From VRUE01 sp963704515 (lineage in GTDB: Bacteria > Actinomycetota > Thermoleophilia > Solirubrobacterales > 70-9): DNA of 64,000 nt. The notes below the pieces were generated by a model, which saw only the letters and a program-made list of their open reading frames with translations, had not been told where the DNA came from and made no database searches. Positions 7,249-15,901 of this stretch are shown here, one piece after another. How positions within the stretch are numbered: the stretch's first letter is position 1; each line of letters starts with the position of its first letter. Location: NCBI GenBank assembly GCA_963704515.1, contig OY969913.1, forward strand, positions 806,001-870,000. Direction: 5' to 3'. A program made the position numbers and the translations under genes.

Positions 7249-9300
7249 GTGGCGAAGGACACCGAGAAGCTGATTCGACAGCTCTCGCTGATCTCGTTCC
7301 TGATGGCTCAGGGGAGGCCGGTTTCGGCGCTCGAGATCAAGCGCGAGGTCGAGGGCTACAGCGACATGAACGATGACGCCTTCGCGCGCCGCTTCTACGC
7401 CGACCGCGCCGAGTTGGAGAGTCTCGGCATCCAGCTCGGGGTCGAGAAGCCGGGCGAGGGCTTCTTCGAGGCCGAGCTCTACTCGCTGCCGCCGGAGAAC
7501 TTCTACCTCGACGCGATCGAGTTCCGCGACGACGAGCTGGCGGCGCTGAGCACCGCGCTCTCGCTGCTCTCCGAAGGCGAATTCGCTTATGCCGAGCCGC
7601 TGCGGCTCGCCCTGCAGCAGGTCGCCTGGGGGCACCCGAACCCGCTCGAGGAGGGCGGCCGCGCCCCGGTCGAGATGGCGATGACCGCCTCCGCCGGCGG
7701 CCGCGACCTCTCCCAGCGGCTCTCCAAGATCGAGACCGCGATCTCGCGCCGCAAGACGATCGAGTTCACCTACTACACGATGGAGCGCGACGACACGGAG
7801 AAGCGCAAGGTCGACCCCTTCCACCTGGTGTTCCGCGGCGGGCAGTTCTATTTGATCGGCTACGCGCACGAGCGCGAGGCGGTGCGCGTCTTCCGCCTCT
7901 CCCGGATCCAGGGCAAGGTCGGCTACGCCTCCAAGGCCGAGCACGACTTCTCGCCGCCCGAGGACTTCGACCGCCGCGACTACGGCCAGCGCGCCGACTG
8001 GCAGCTGGGCGAGATCCGCGGCACCGCGACGATCTTCGTCCGCGACCGGATCGCCTGGCTGGTGGAGCGCGACTTCGGCGCCTTCGGGACCCTGCGCCCG
8101 GCCAAGAAGGCCGACGGGGCGCCCGGCAAAGGGACGGTCTTCGAGACCGACTACGCCTCGCCGCGCGAGCTGATCGCCTGGGTGCTGCGCTGGCGCCAGA
8201 ACGTGCGGGTGCTCGGCCCCGAGGAGCTGCGCGGGGAGGCCGAGAGCCGCCTCGGCCTGCTCCACGACCGCCACGAAAACGGCTTCGAGCCGGCGGAGAT
8301 CGTCGACCGCCCGCTGCGCGACGTGCCCAAGCGGACCCGTTCCAACGGCCGCGGAGAGGCCGCGATCCGGCCCGAGCGCTTCGCCCGCCTGGTCACCCTC
8401 GCCGGCCTCTTGATCGACTCGGCGAAGCGCGGCGAGCGGCTCGGCGTCGCCGACCTGCGCCGGCGGCTCGAACTGACCGACGAGGAGCTCCAGGAGGACA
8501 TCGATCTGCTCAACGTCGTCAACTTCGGCGGCGGCACGTACGTGCTCTACGCCGAAATCGTCGGCGACGAGGTCGAGGTCGACACCGAGCCCTATGGCGA
8601 CAACTTCGCCCGCCCGGCGCGGCTGCTGCCGCTCGAGGCCAAGGCGCTGATCGCCGCGATCGACCTCTTCGGCGAACACCTGCCGCAGACCGGCCTGCAG
8701 AGCGCCCGCGCCAAGATCGTCGAGGCGCTTGGCCACGACCCCTCCGAGGAGGGCCTGGAGATCGCCGCCGGCAGCGGGGGCGACGCCGAGGTCGCCCGCG
8801 TCGTCAATGAGGCGATCGGCGCCAGTCGCGTGCTCGAGATCCAGTACTACAAGGAGAACGAGGACCAGTTCACCAAACGGGCGGTCGAGCCCTACCGCTT
8901 GGAGAACGGCAAAGAGGGCTGGTACGTCGAGTGCTTCGACCTGACCAAAGGCGGCATCCGCCACTTCAAGCTCGACCGGGTCAAGGAGGCGACGCTCTCC
9001 GGCGAGACCTTCGAGCCGCGCCCGGAGGTCGAGGAGCTGGCCGGGGTCGAGGGCTGGATGACGCACGGCGAGGTGCCGACCGCCCACGTCGCCCGCGTCT
9101 GGGTCTCGCCCGAGCGCGCCCGCTGGCTGCGCGAGGAGCGCACCGTGGTCGAGGAGCTCGCCGACGGCGCCGTCGTCGTCGAGCTGCCCTACGCCGGGAC
9201 CTCCTGGCTGGTGCGCGAGATCCTGCGCGGCGCCGGCGACCTGGTCGTGCTGGAGCCCGAGGACGCCCGCGCCGCGATCGCCAAGGAAGTCGCAAACTGA
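7249..9300 (+). CDS. Double WYL-domain transcriptional regulator (PafB-PafC fusion type)
   Basis: About 683 residues built from two homologous halves. Each half has an N-terminal winged-helix region (KLIRQLSLISFLMAQGRPVS; RFARLVTLAGLLIDSAKRG), a WYL ligand-sensing domain (FTYYTMERDDTEKRKVDPF with GGQFYLIGY; IQYYKENEDQFTKRAVEPY with EGWYVECFD) and a WCX-type C-terminal domain. Separate pafB and pafC genes form the DNA-damage activator of mycobacteria, and fused versions occur in other actinobacteria. A role in ssDNA-sensing activation of repair genes is therefore the best guess, unproven here. GTG at 7249 gives the expected N-terminus VAKDTEKL. A long hairpin begins at its last base. Confidence 0.85.
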   Translation: MAKDTEKLIRQLSLISFLMAQGRPVSALEIKREVEGYSDMNDDAFARRFYADRAELESLGIQLGVEKPGEGFFEAELYSLPPENFYLDAIEFRDDELAALSTALSLLSEGEFAYAEPLRLALQQVAWGHPNPLEEGGRAPVEMAMTASAGGRDLSQRLSKIETAISRRKTIEFTYYTMERDDTEKRKVDPFHLVFRGGQFYLIGYAHEREAVRVFRLSRIQGKVGYASKAEHDFSPPEDFDRRDYGQRADWQLGEIRGTATIFVRDRIAWLVERDFGAFGTLRPAKKADGAPGKGTVFETDYASPRELIAWVLRWRQNVRVLGPEELRGEAESRLGLLHDRHENGFEPAEIVDRPLRDVPKRTRSNGRGEAAIRPERFARLVTLAGLLIDSAKRGERLGVADLRRRLELTDEELQEDIDLLNVVNFGGGTYVLYAEIVGDEVEVDTEPYGDNFARPARLLPLEAKALIAAIDLFGEHLPQTGLQSARAKIVEALGHDPSEEGLEIAAGSGGDAEVARVVNEAIGASRVLEIQYYKENEDQFTKRAVEPYRLENGKEGWYVECFDLTKGGIRHFKLDRVKEATLSGETFEPRPEVEELAGVEGWMTHGEVPTAHVARVWVSPERARWLREERTVVEELADGAVVVELPYAGTSWLVREILRGAGDLVVLEPEDARAAIAKEVAN

Positions 9301-9348
9301 ATCAAGCGTCGGTTTTCCATGTATGACAGGGGAAATCGACGCTTGATT
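9300..9348. terminator. Long near-perfect hairpin between the WYL gene and the MBL-fold gene
   Basis: AATCAAGCGTCG (9300-9311) pairs perfectly with CGACGCTTGATT (9337-9348). Pairing continues for seven more bases with two G-T wobbles, giving a 19-bp stem and an 11-base loop. It starts at the last base of the WYL stop codon. There is no clean U-tract, so it may be a U-less actinobacterial terminator, an attenuator, or a dyad operator. Its 3' arm overlaps the TTG proposed as the start of the next gene, which would block that start in RNA. Confidence 0.55.
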
Positions 9349-10072
9349 GGCTAAAGACGTGACCGACGCGGCGCCCGGACACCCGGAGATCCTACGGATC
9401 GTCGCGCCCAACCCGGGGCCGATGACGCTGGCGGGGACTAACACCTACCTGTACGGGTCGGGACCGTGCGCGGTGATCGACCCGGGGCCGGATGTCGCTT
9501 CGCACCTCGACGCGATTCGCGCCGCCGCAGAGGAGCGGGGCGGGATCGGGGTCGTGATTCTCACCCACGGTCACGGCGACCACGCGGACGGGGCCGGGCG
9601 GCTCGGCGCCGGGGTCATCCGCCCGGACGACGGCGAGGACCACGGCGGGCTGCGCGCCGTCGCCACCCCCGGCCACGCCCCCGACCACGTCTGCCTGCTG
9701 ACGGGCGACGGCGTCTGCTTCAGCGGCGACCTGGTGCTCGGCGAGGGCTCCACCTTCGTCCCGCCCGACGGCGGCTCGCTCGCCTCCTACATGGACTCGC
9801 TGCGCCGCATGCAATCCGAGCCGCTGGAGCTGATCTGCCCGGGCCACGGGCCCTGGATCACCGACCCGGCGGCGAAGCTGGCCGAGTACGTCGAGCACCG
9901 CGAGATGCGCGAGCGCCGCCTGCTCGCCGCCCTGGAGCACGGGGAGCGTTCGCCCGAGGCCCTGCTCGACGCGGCCTGGAGCGATGTCCCGGCCGCGATG
10001 CGCCCCGCCGCGGCGCTGGTCATGCAGGCCCACCTCGACAAGCTCGAGGCCGAAGGCCGCCTGCCTGGCTGA
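9347..10072 (+). CDS. Metallo-beta-lactamase fold hydrolase (LACTB2/RNase-like)
   Basis: A protein of up to 241 residues with the metal motif THGHGDH at residues 73-79, a later ATPGHAPDH histidine, CFSGDLVLGEGS with the bridging aspartate, and LICPGHGPW with the last histidine. The C-terminal helical part (HREMRERRLLAALEHGERSPEALLDAAW) matches the LACTB2/endoribonuclease subgroup, which acts on thioesters or RNA. TTG at 9347 is the longest start but lies inside the preceding hairpin; the in-frame GTG at 9359 (VTDAAPGHPE) avoids it and may be real. Soluble, no signal peptide. Confidence 0.87.
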   Translation: MAKDVTDAAPGHPEILRIVAPNPGPMTLAGTNTYLYGSGPCAVIDPGPDVASHLDAIRAAAEERGGIGVVILTHGHGDHADGAGRLGAGVIRPDDGEDHGGLRAVATPGHAPDHVCLLTGDGVCFSGDLVLGEGSTFVPPDGGSLASYMDSLRRMQSEPLELICPGHGPWITDPAAKLAEYVEHREMRERRLLAALEHGERSPEALLDAAWSDVPAAMRPAAALVMQAHLDKLEAEGRLPG

Positions 10073-10092
10073 GCAGCCAGTACCCTTGCCGG

Positions 10093-12465
10093 ATGAGCGG
10101 GAAGGCAGCGCGCGCGGGGTTGATCGCGGGAGCGGCCGGCACCGGAATCGCCGCCGCGAGCACGGCGGCGGCCTGGCACTGGCTGGCGCGGCGGCCGCTG
10201 CCCAAGCAGGAGGGAGCGATCGAGCTCGAGGGGCTGGAGGGGCCGGTCAAGGTGCGGCGCGACCGCTGGGGCGTCCCGCACATCGAGGCGCAGCGCCCTA
10301 CGGACCTCTGGTTCGCGCAGGGCTTCGTCCACGGCCAGGAACGCCTCTTCCAGATGGACTTCTACCGGCGCGCGGTCCGCGGTCGGGTCTCGGAGTTCGC
10401 CGGACCCGAGGGCCTGCCGGTCGACCGGCTGATGAGGACGCTCGGCATCCGCCGGGCCGCCGCGCGCGAGGCGGAGGCGCTCGACCCGGCGCTGCGCGAC
10501 GAGGTGCTCGGGCCGTTCTGCGCAGGCGTCAACGCGGCCGCCGCGAGTGCCAAGGCGCTTCCCTTCGAGATGCAGCTGCTGCGACTGGAGTGGCAGCCGT
10601 GGCGGCCGGTCGACATCCTCAGCCTCGGCAAGCTGCTCGCCTTCGGCCTCTCGACCAACTGGGAGAGCGAGCTGCTGCGCGCCGACATGGCCCGTGCCCT
10701 CGGCCCGGAGCTGGCCGCCCGCCTCGACCCGACCTACCCCGCCGACAACCCGATCGTCACCCAGGAGGCCTGGTCGGGCGACGGGCTCTCGATGGTCGAG
10801 CAGATCGACGCGGTGCGCCGCTCGGTGGGCTTCGCCGCGGAGGCGAGCGGCTCGAACAACTGGGCGGTCTCGGGCAGGCTAAGCGCCAGCGGCACCCCGC
10901 TGATCGCCGGAGATCCGCACCTGCCGCCGAGCATGCCCGGCATCTGGTTCCAGGTCGGCCTGACGCTCGGCGACCGCTTCGTGCGCGGCGCCTCGCCGCC
11001 CGGCCTGCCCGGCGTCTACATGGGCCAGAGCAACGACGTCTGCTGGACCTTCACCAACGTGATGGCCGACGTCGAGGACCTCTTCATCGAGCGGATCGAG
11101 GGCGATCGCTACCTCTTCGAAGACGAGTGGCGCCCGCTCGAGATCGTGCGCGAGGAGATCGCGGTCAAGGGCCGCGCCCCCGAGGTGCTCGACGTGCGCA
11201 TCACCCACCACGGGCCGATCGTCAACGAGGCGCTCGGCGCCGACGAGAGCGAGCCGCTCGCCCTGCGCTGGCTGACGCTTGACGCGCCGACCACCTTCCG
11301 GGGCGCCTACGACCTGCACTCGGTCTCCTCCGGCCCGGAGCTTGTGGAGATGCTCGCCGGCCACACCTCGCCCGCCTCCAACCTGATCTGGGCCGATCGC
11401 CACGGCTCGATCGGGTACAAGCTGATCGGCCGCCTGCCGCTGCGCCGCGAGGGCTGCCCCGACCTGCCCAAGCCCGGCTGGACCGGAGAGTTCGAGTGGG
11501 AGGGGACGGTCCCCTACGCGGAGCTGCCCGAGGTCGTCGACCCCGAGAGCGGCTTCCTGGTCACCGCCAACAACCGGATCGTCGGCGACGACTACCCGCA
11601 TCACATCACCAGCGAGTGGCTCGACGGCTTCCGCGCCAAGCGGATCGAACAGCTGTTGCGGGCGAGCGACGAGCACACGATCGAGGGCTTCGAGGCGATG
11701 CAGTCCGACAACCTCTCGCTGCCGGGGCTGGAGGCGGCGCGGCGCCTCGGCCGGCTGACCGCCGAGGGCCAGCGCGAGACGAGCGCGATCGAGCGGCTGC
11801 GCAGCTGGGACGGCCGCCTCGATCCCGACTCGATCGCCGGCACGATCTACCAGGCCTTCCTGCTGCGCCTCGCGCGTGAGGTGGCGCGCGCCGCGATCGG
11901 CGACCGCGACCTCTCCGAGCGCTGGCTCGACCGTGCCGACAACGGCTTCACCCCCCACGTCACCTCGCCCTGGCGCTGGCACTCCCACCTGATGGGCCTC
12001 TGGGAAGAGGGCGACGAGGAGCTGATCGGCCGCCCCTGGGACGAGCTGGCGCTGGAGGCGCTGAGCGGCGCCCTCGACGACCTCACCGACCGCTTCGGCC
12101 CCGACCCCGAGGCCTGGCGTTGGGGTCAGGTGCACGAGATGGAGTTCCCCCACCCGCTGGGCGAGGCCAACCCACTGCTGCGCCGGCTGCTCAACCGCAG
12201 CCTCCGGGCGGGCGGGGCGCAGGAGACCGTGAGCCAGATCGCCTACGACCCCAACCACCCATACAAGGCCGTCTGGGCGCCGAGCTGGCGGATGGTCGCC
12301 GAACCGGCCGCGCCCGAGCGCTCGCGCTGGCAGATGTTCACCGGCCAGTCCGGTCACCCCGCCAGCCGCCACTACGACGACCTGCAGGAGGACTGGCTGC
12401 ACGGCCGCACCCAGCCGATGGCCGGCGAGGGTCCGTGGCGAGAGCTCGACCTCGTCCCCGCCTGA
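10093..12465 (+). CDS. Penicillin acylase family protein (Ntn hydrolase)
   Basis: About 790 residues starting at an ATG 20 bases after the MBL gene. An N-terminal hydrophobic stretch (AGLIAGAAGTGIAAASTAAAW) suggests export or anchoring. The alpha chain contains RDRWGVPHIEA and FAQGFVHGQERLFQMDF. The autoproteolysis site is GSNNWAVSG, giving Ser254 as the N-terminal nucleophile of the mature beta chain. The oxyanion-region segment VTANNRIVGDDYP and the late GQSGHPASRHYDDL are also conserved. Family members hydrolyse penicillins, acyl-homoserine lactones or other amides; the true substrate cannot be chosen. Length is normal and no catalytic residue is missing. Confidence 0.9.
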   Translation: MSGKAARAGLIAGAAGTGIAAASTAAAWHWLARRPLPKQEGAIELEGLEGPVKVRRDRWGVPHIEAQRPTDLWFAQGFVHGQERLFQMDFYRRAVRGRVSEFAGPEGLPVDRLMRTLGIRRAAAREAEALDPALRDEVLGPFCAGVNAAAASAKALPFEMQLLRLEWQPWRPVDILSLGKLLAFGLSTNWESELLRADMARALGPELAARLDPTYPADNPIVTQEAWSGDGLSMVEQIDAVRRSVGFAAEASGSNNWAVSGRLSASGTPLIAGDPHLPPSMPGIWFQVGLTLGDRFVRGASPPGLPGVYMGQSNDVCWTFTNVMADVEDLFIERIEGDRYLFEDEWRPLEIVREEIAVKGRAPEVLDVRITHHGPIVNEALGADESEPLALRWLTLDAPTTFRGAYDLHSVSSGPELVEMLAGHTSPASNLIWADRHGSIGYKLIGRLPLRREGCPDLPKPGWTGEFEWEGTVPYAELPEVVDPESGFLVTANNRIVGDDYPHHITSEWLDGFRAKRIEQLLRASDEHTIEGFEAMQSDNLSLPGLEAARRLGRLTAEGQRETSAIERLRSWDGRLDPDSIAGTIYQAFLLRLAREVARAAIGDRDLSERWLDRADNGFTPHVTSPWRWHSHLMGLWEEGDEELIGRPWDELALEALSGALDDLTDRFGPDPEAWRWGQVHEMEFPHPLGEANPLLRRLLNRSLRAGGAQETVSQIAYDPNHPYKAVWAPSWRMVAEPAAPERSRWQMFTGQSGHPASRHYDDLQEDWLHGRTQPMAGEGPWRELDLVPA

Positions 12466-12540
12466 GTCCCGGCGTAAAAGTTGATGCAGTTCGCGGCGGG
12501 CGAGGCCGAAACGTTTGGGCCCTGCGATGGTTGGTCGGGT

Positions 12541-13941
12541 ATGCGCCTGCTCCGTCCAGCCCTGGCGTGCGTCGCGCTGCTTGCGCTGACCGCCGCGCCC
12601 GCCTCGGCGCGGACCGTCCACTTCGGCGGCCGCGCGGTCGGCGTGCCCTCGGGCTGGTCGGTCTACCGCCTGGCCCAGCACCCCCACATGTGCGTGCGGC
12701 TCGACCGGCGCGCCGTCTACCTGGGGACCCCGGCCGCCAACCAGCGCTGCCCGTCGAGCGCGATCGGGCGCCGGCGGGCGATCCTGGTCGAACCGCCCGG
12801 GGCTCGCAGCCGTGCCGCGACCAGCGCCCTTGCCGCTCCGGCGCCGGCGCCGGTCTCGGGTGGCTCCGACGAATACACCGGCCTCGGCTTCGACGCCTGC
12901 GCGACCCCCTCGGCGCGGACGATGCGCGCCTGGGCCTCCTCGCCCTACCGCGCGATCGGCGTCTACATCGGCGGCGCCAACCGCGCCTGCTCGCAGCCCA
13001 ACCTGACCCCGGAATGGGTCGAAGAACAGGTCGCGGCCGGCTGGCACCCGATCCCAACCTACGTCGGCCTGCAGGCGCCGACCAGCAGCTGCGGCAGCTG
13101 CGCCAAGCTCAGTTCGAGCAGCGGCCGGGCCGCCGCCCAGGGGACCGAAGCCGCCGAAGACGCGGTCGAAGAGGCGGCCGCCGTCGGCATGGGCCCGGGC
13201 AGCCCGATCTACTTCGACATGGAGGCCTACACGCGCACGACCAGCGCCACCGGAGCGACGCTCAGCTTCCTCGCCGCCTGGACCGAGCAGCTGCACTCCG
13301 CCGGCTACGTCTCCGGCGCCTACAGCTCCAGCTCCTCGGGGATCGCCGACCTCGGCCGCGCCGTCGGCTACCTCCTGCCCGACGACGTCTGGACCGCCAA
13401 CTGGAACGGCGCCCAGAACGTCCTCGACCCCTACCTGCCGTCGACCGCCTGGGCCTCGCACGACCGCATCCACCAGTACCGCGGCGGCCATAACGAGACC
13501 TATGGCCTGATGACGATCAACATCGACGGCGACTACGTCGAAGGCGCGACGGTCGGCAGCGCGGTCGCCGGCGAGCGCCCCGCCCTGCCGCCGCTGACCG
13601 TCGCGCACGTCAAGCCCGAAGGCCGGACGGTGCGCGTCTGGGTGCGCTGCGGCTGGCCCGAAGGCGAAGAATGCCCCGGCCGGATCGTCCTCCGCACCCA
13701 CGCCCGCCTGCCGCTGCGCGTGCCGCGGGGCGCCGCGCACGTCAGGGCCCGGGTCGTGAGGCTCTCGGTCGGCAAGCACCTCTTCCATTTGACGGGCGGC
13801 AGCTCGCATTCGTTCCGCGTCGCCCTCGACACCCGCGGCCGGGCGCTCTTCGAACGGCGCGGGTTCGTCAAGGCGCAGATGCTGGTCGCGATCCCCGGCG
13901 CCCGCAAGACGCTCGCGCTGAAACTCAGCCGCTCTCGCTAG
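12541..13941 (+). CDS. Secreted DUF1906 (Rv2525c-like) glycoside-hydrolase-like protein
   Basis: About 466 residues. It starts MRLLRPALACVALLALTAAP with ASA just after, a classical signal peptide, so the ATG at 12541 is preferred over upstream in-frame starts. Residues about 110-350 form a DUF1906 TIM-barrel-like domain: YTGLGFDACATPSARTMRAW, IGVYIGGANRACSQ, IYFDMEAY with the putative catalytic acid, and HQYRGGHNETYGLMTINIDG. The C-terminal 110 residues are a basic beta-rich region. DUF1906 proteins are thought to act on cell-wall glycans; the prototype Rv2525c is a Tat-exported mycobacterial protein. It sits alone between two unrelated genes. Confidence 0.85.
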   Translation: MRLLRPALACVALLALTAAPASARTVHFGGRAVGVPSGWSVYRLAQHPHMCVRLDRRAVYLGTPAANQRCPSSAIGRRRAILVEPPGARSRAATSALAAPAPAPVSGGSDEYTGLGFDACATPSARTMRAWASSPYRAIGVYIGGANRACSQPNLTPEWVEEQVAAGWHPIPTYVGLQAPTSSCGSCAKLSSSSGRAAAQGTEAAEDAVEEAAAVGMGPGSPIYFDMEAYTRTTSATGATLSFLAAWTEQLHSAGYVSGAYSSSSSGIADLGRAVGYLLPDDVWTANWNGAQNVLDPYLPSTAWASHDRIHQYRGGHNETYGLMTINIDGDYVEGATVGSAVAGERPALPPLTVAHVKPEGRTVRVWVRCGWPEGEECPGRIVLRTHARLPLRVPRGAAHVRARVVRLSVGKHLFHLTGGSSHSFRVALDTRGRALFERRGFVKAQMLVAIPGARKTLALKLSRSR

Positions 13942-13972
13942 CGGCCCTCACCGCGCCTCTCTAAAGTTATCT

Positions 13973-14010
13973 GGGGTTATGCGTTGTCGCGTATAACTCG
14001 ATATAACCCC
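13973..14010. promoter_or_regulatory. Dyad GGGGTTAT-N22-ATAACCCC upstream of the ATPase gene
   Basis: GGGGTTAT (13973-13980) and ATAACCCC (14003-14010) are perfect 8-base arms. A -10-like TATAAC (14002-14007) overlaps the right arm and ends ten bases before the ATG at 14018, with no ribosome site between. This fits a leaderless promoter with an overlapping operator (inference). Confidence 0.4.
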
Positions 14011-14017
14011 TTAGAAC

Positions 14018-15190
14018 ATGGACGCGATAGAGAACCCCTATGCACCGGGTGCCGGCTCGCGACCGCCGGAGCTGGCCGGACGAGGAGTGGAGATCGAGCA
14101 GTTCAATGTCCTCCTCGGCCGCTTGAAGCGAGGGGCGGCCGAGCAGAGCATCGTCGCAAGGGGATTGCGAGGAGTGGGCAAGACCGCCCTGCTCAACACG
14201 TTCGAGGACCAGGCAGAGGCGGCCGGCTTCCTCACCAGCTACCACGAGCTCACACCCGACACTAATCTCGTCGGCGAGCTTGTTCGCGACGCGGAACGGT
14301 GCCTCGAGCGATTGAGCATTGGGATGGGCTTGAGGAAGCGACTTCGTGAAGTCCTCGGACAACTGAAGACGATCAGATTGACCGGACCGGAAGGCTTCGG
14401 ACTCGCCGTAGACCTCGGCGGTGCAGACGAGGGGACGATCACCGCCGACCTGACGGATCTCTTCCTGCAACTGGGGTCGGCTGCTCAGGAGAAGGGGACA
14501 GGGTTCGCGGTCTTCCTGGACGAGTTGCAATTCGTCGACGAAATTCACTACCGGGCGCTGATCAGCGCCCTCCATCGTGCTGTGCAAAAACAGCTCCCGA
14601 TCGCGGTGGCAGCAGCCGGTCTGCCACAGATTCCCTTGCTCACCGGAGAGGCGCGATCGTACGCGGAGCGCCTGTTCGACTTTCTGACAATTGACAATCT
14701 CGACGATTCGGCCGCCGCCATGGCCTTCGCCGAGCCGGCTAGGCGCCGTGGTGTCGAGTATTCGGAGAAGGCCCTGGGCAAGGCGCTTGAGTGGACCGCT
14801 GGGTACCCGTTCTACATCCAGCAGCTGGGCAAGCACGCATGGAATCTCGCCTCGGACTCTCCAATCACCGTCGCCGACATCGACCGTGCCATTCCTGCCG
14901 CTCAAGATGCGCTCGACAAGAGCATCTATGAGGTCCGGGTCCAACGGGCCACTGAGCGCGAGCGCCTATACATGCGCGCGATGGCTGAGCTTGGAGCCGG
15001 CCCCTATCGCTCCGGGCGAGTAGCCGAAGAAGCCGGCCTGTCGGTAACGGGAGCGTCGCCGATTCGTCAACAGCTGATGACCAAGGGTTTCATTTACGCG
15101 ACCGAGGACTACGGCTTTGTCGACTTCACGGTGCCGCGGTTCGCCGAGTTCATGCAGCGCTATATGCAATGTCAGGAGCCTGACGGCTGA
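14018..15190 (+). CDS. AAA ATPase of the archaeal/STAND (ATPase_2/ORC-like) type
   Basis: A 390-residue protein with Walker A GLRGVGKTALLNTF (near residue 49), Walker B FAVFLDELQFVD (near 165), a sensor-like AAAGLPQIP and a helical lid. The C-terminal 80 residues form a winged-helix domain (AELGAGPYRSGRVAEEAGLS). This is the layout of ORC-like single-gene ATPases found in actinobacteria and archaea, whose function is largely unknown and which are often carried by mobile or defence-linked loci. It probably starts leaderless at the ATG. It converges with the DJ-1 gene and overlaps its stop by 19 bases. Confidence 0.82.
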   Translation: MDAIENPYAPGAGSRPPELAGRGVEIEQFNVLLGRLKRGAAEQSIVARGLRGVGKTALLNTFEDQAEAAGFLTSYHELTPDTNLVGELVRDAERCLERLSIGMGLRKRLREVLGQLKTIRLTGPEGFGLAVDLGGADEGTITADLTDLFLQLGSAAQEKGTGFAVFLDELQFVDEIHYRALISALHRAVQKQLPIAVAAAGLPQIPLLTGEARSYAERLFDFLTIDNLDDSAAAMAFAEPARRRGVEYSEKALGKALEWTAGYPFYIQQLGKHAWNLASDSPITVADIDRAIPAAQDALDKSIYEVRVQRATERERLYMRAMAELGAGPYRSGRVAEEAGLSVTGASPIRQQLMTKGFIYATEDYGFVDFTVPRFAEFMQRYMQCQEPDG

Positions 15191-15831
15191 GCCGCCGCCC
15201 GCTCCTCGCTGGGGCCGGAGAAGTTGCGGACCAACTCGACGATCTGCGCTGGCGCCTTCTCGGGGGAGCCGGAGTCGAATGGGGGGTCGGGGTCGTACTC
15301 GAGGCCCAGCTGCACCGCCTGCGCCATCTCCGGCCCGGCCTCGCGGGCGACCAGGTGGAGGGCCATGTCGAGGCCGGCGGTGACGCCCGCCGCGGTGAGC
15401 AGCTTGCCGTCCTCGACGTAGCGGCCGCCGACCGGGTCGGCGCCGTATTCGGCGAGTCGGTCGAGGAAGAGCCAGTTGCTGGTCGCCCGCTTGCCCTCGA
15501 GCAGGCCGGCGGCGCCGAGCATCAGCGAGCCGGTGCAGACCGAGGTCGTCCAGCGCGTGCCGGCGTCGATCTCGCGCAGCCAGTCGAGGACGCGCTCGTC
15601 GCCGAGCAGGGGGCGGTTGCCCTCGCCGCCGGGGACGAGCACGGCGTCGGCCTCGGTCAGCTCCTCGAGGGTGTGGTCGACGCTCAGCCCGAGGCCTCCT
15701 TCGGCGCGGATCGGGCCCTTCTCGAGGCCGACGAAGCTCACCTCCCATCCGGGAACGGAGCGAAGGACCTCGTAGGGGCCGATCGCGTCGAGGGCGGCGA
15801 GCTTGGGGAAGATGAGGATCGCTGTCTTCAT
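15172..15831 (-). CDS. DJ-1/PfpI family protein (isonitrile hydratase-like)
   Basis: About 219 residues starting MKTAILIFPKLAALDAIGPYE, which fixes the ATG at 15831 rather than longer in-frame starts. The nucleophile elbow SVCTGSLMLGAAGLLEGKRA carries the reactive Cys, and the partner Glu is expected near the DAIGPYE segment. This matches the ThiJ/isonitrile hydratase (InhA) branch rather than proteases. Cytosolic. It is transcribed away from the GlxA-type regulator at 15902, so that regulator probably controls it. Confidence 0.85.
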   Translation of the reverse strand: MKTAILIFPKLAALDAIGPYEVLRSVPGWEVSFVGLEKGPIRAEGGLGLSVDHTLEELTEADAVLVPGGEGNRPLLGDERVLDWLREIDAGTRWTTSVCTGSLMLGAAGLLEGKRATSNWLFLDRLAEYGADPVGGRYVEDGKLLTAAGVTAGLDMALHLVAREAGPEMAQAVQLGLEYDPDPPFDSGSPEKAPAQIVELVRNFSGPSEERAAAQPSGS

Positions 15832-15901
15832 GGGTTGAGGATCGCGGCGATCGCGGCCCGCGTCGAGTGGCAGGATTGCCAATGTTCGATAGATTGCTGC
15901 C
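15832..15901. promoter_or_regulatory. 70-bp divergent promoter region between DJ-1 gene and GlxA regulator
   Basis: The two starts face away from each other across 70 bases containing CCAATGTTCGATAGATTGC. No clean dyad is seen. The AraC-type protein encoded on one side probably binds here. Confidence 0.35.

Noticed and set aside
4968..7262. Long open frame on the minus strand opposite the DUF190 and HD genes
   Set aside because: Composition is alanine/glycine/arginine-rich without any domain, and both plus-strand genes it covers have clear family motifs. It is a high-GC antisense shadow.
6949..9444. Minus-strand open frame of about 830 codons opposite the WYL gene
   Set aside because: No motif, biased composition, and the plus strand encodes two recognisable WYL units.
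10879..13809. Minus-strand open frame of about 970 codons opposite the acylase and DUF1906 genes
   Set aside because: Antisense of two well-supported genes; low-complexity sequence only.
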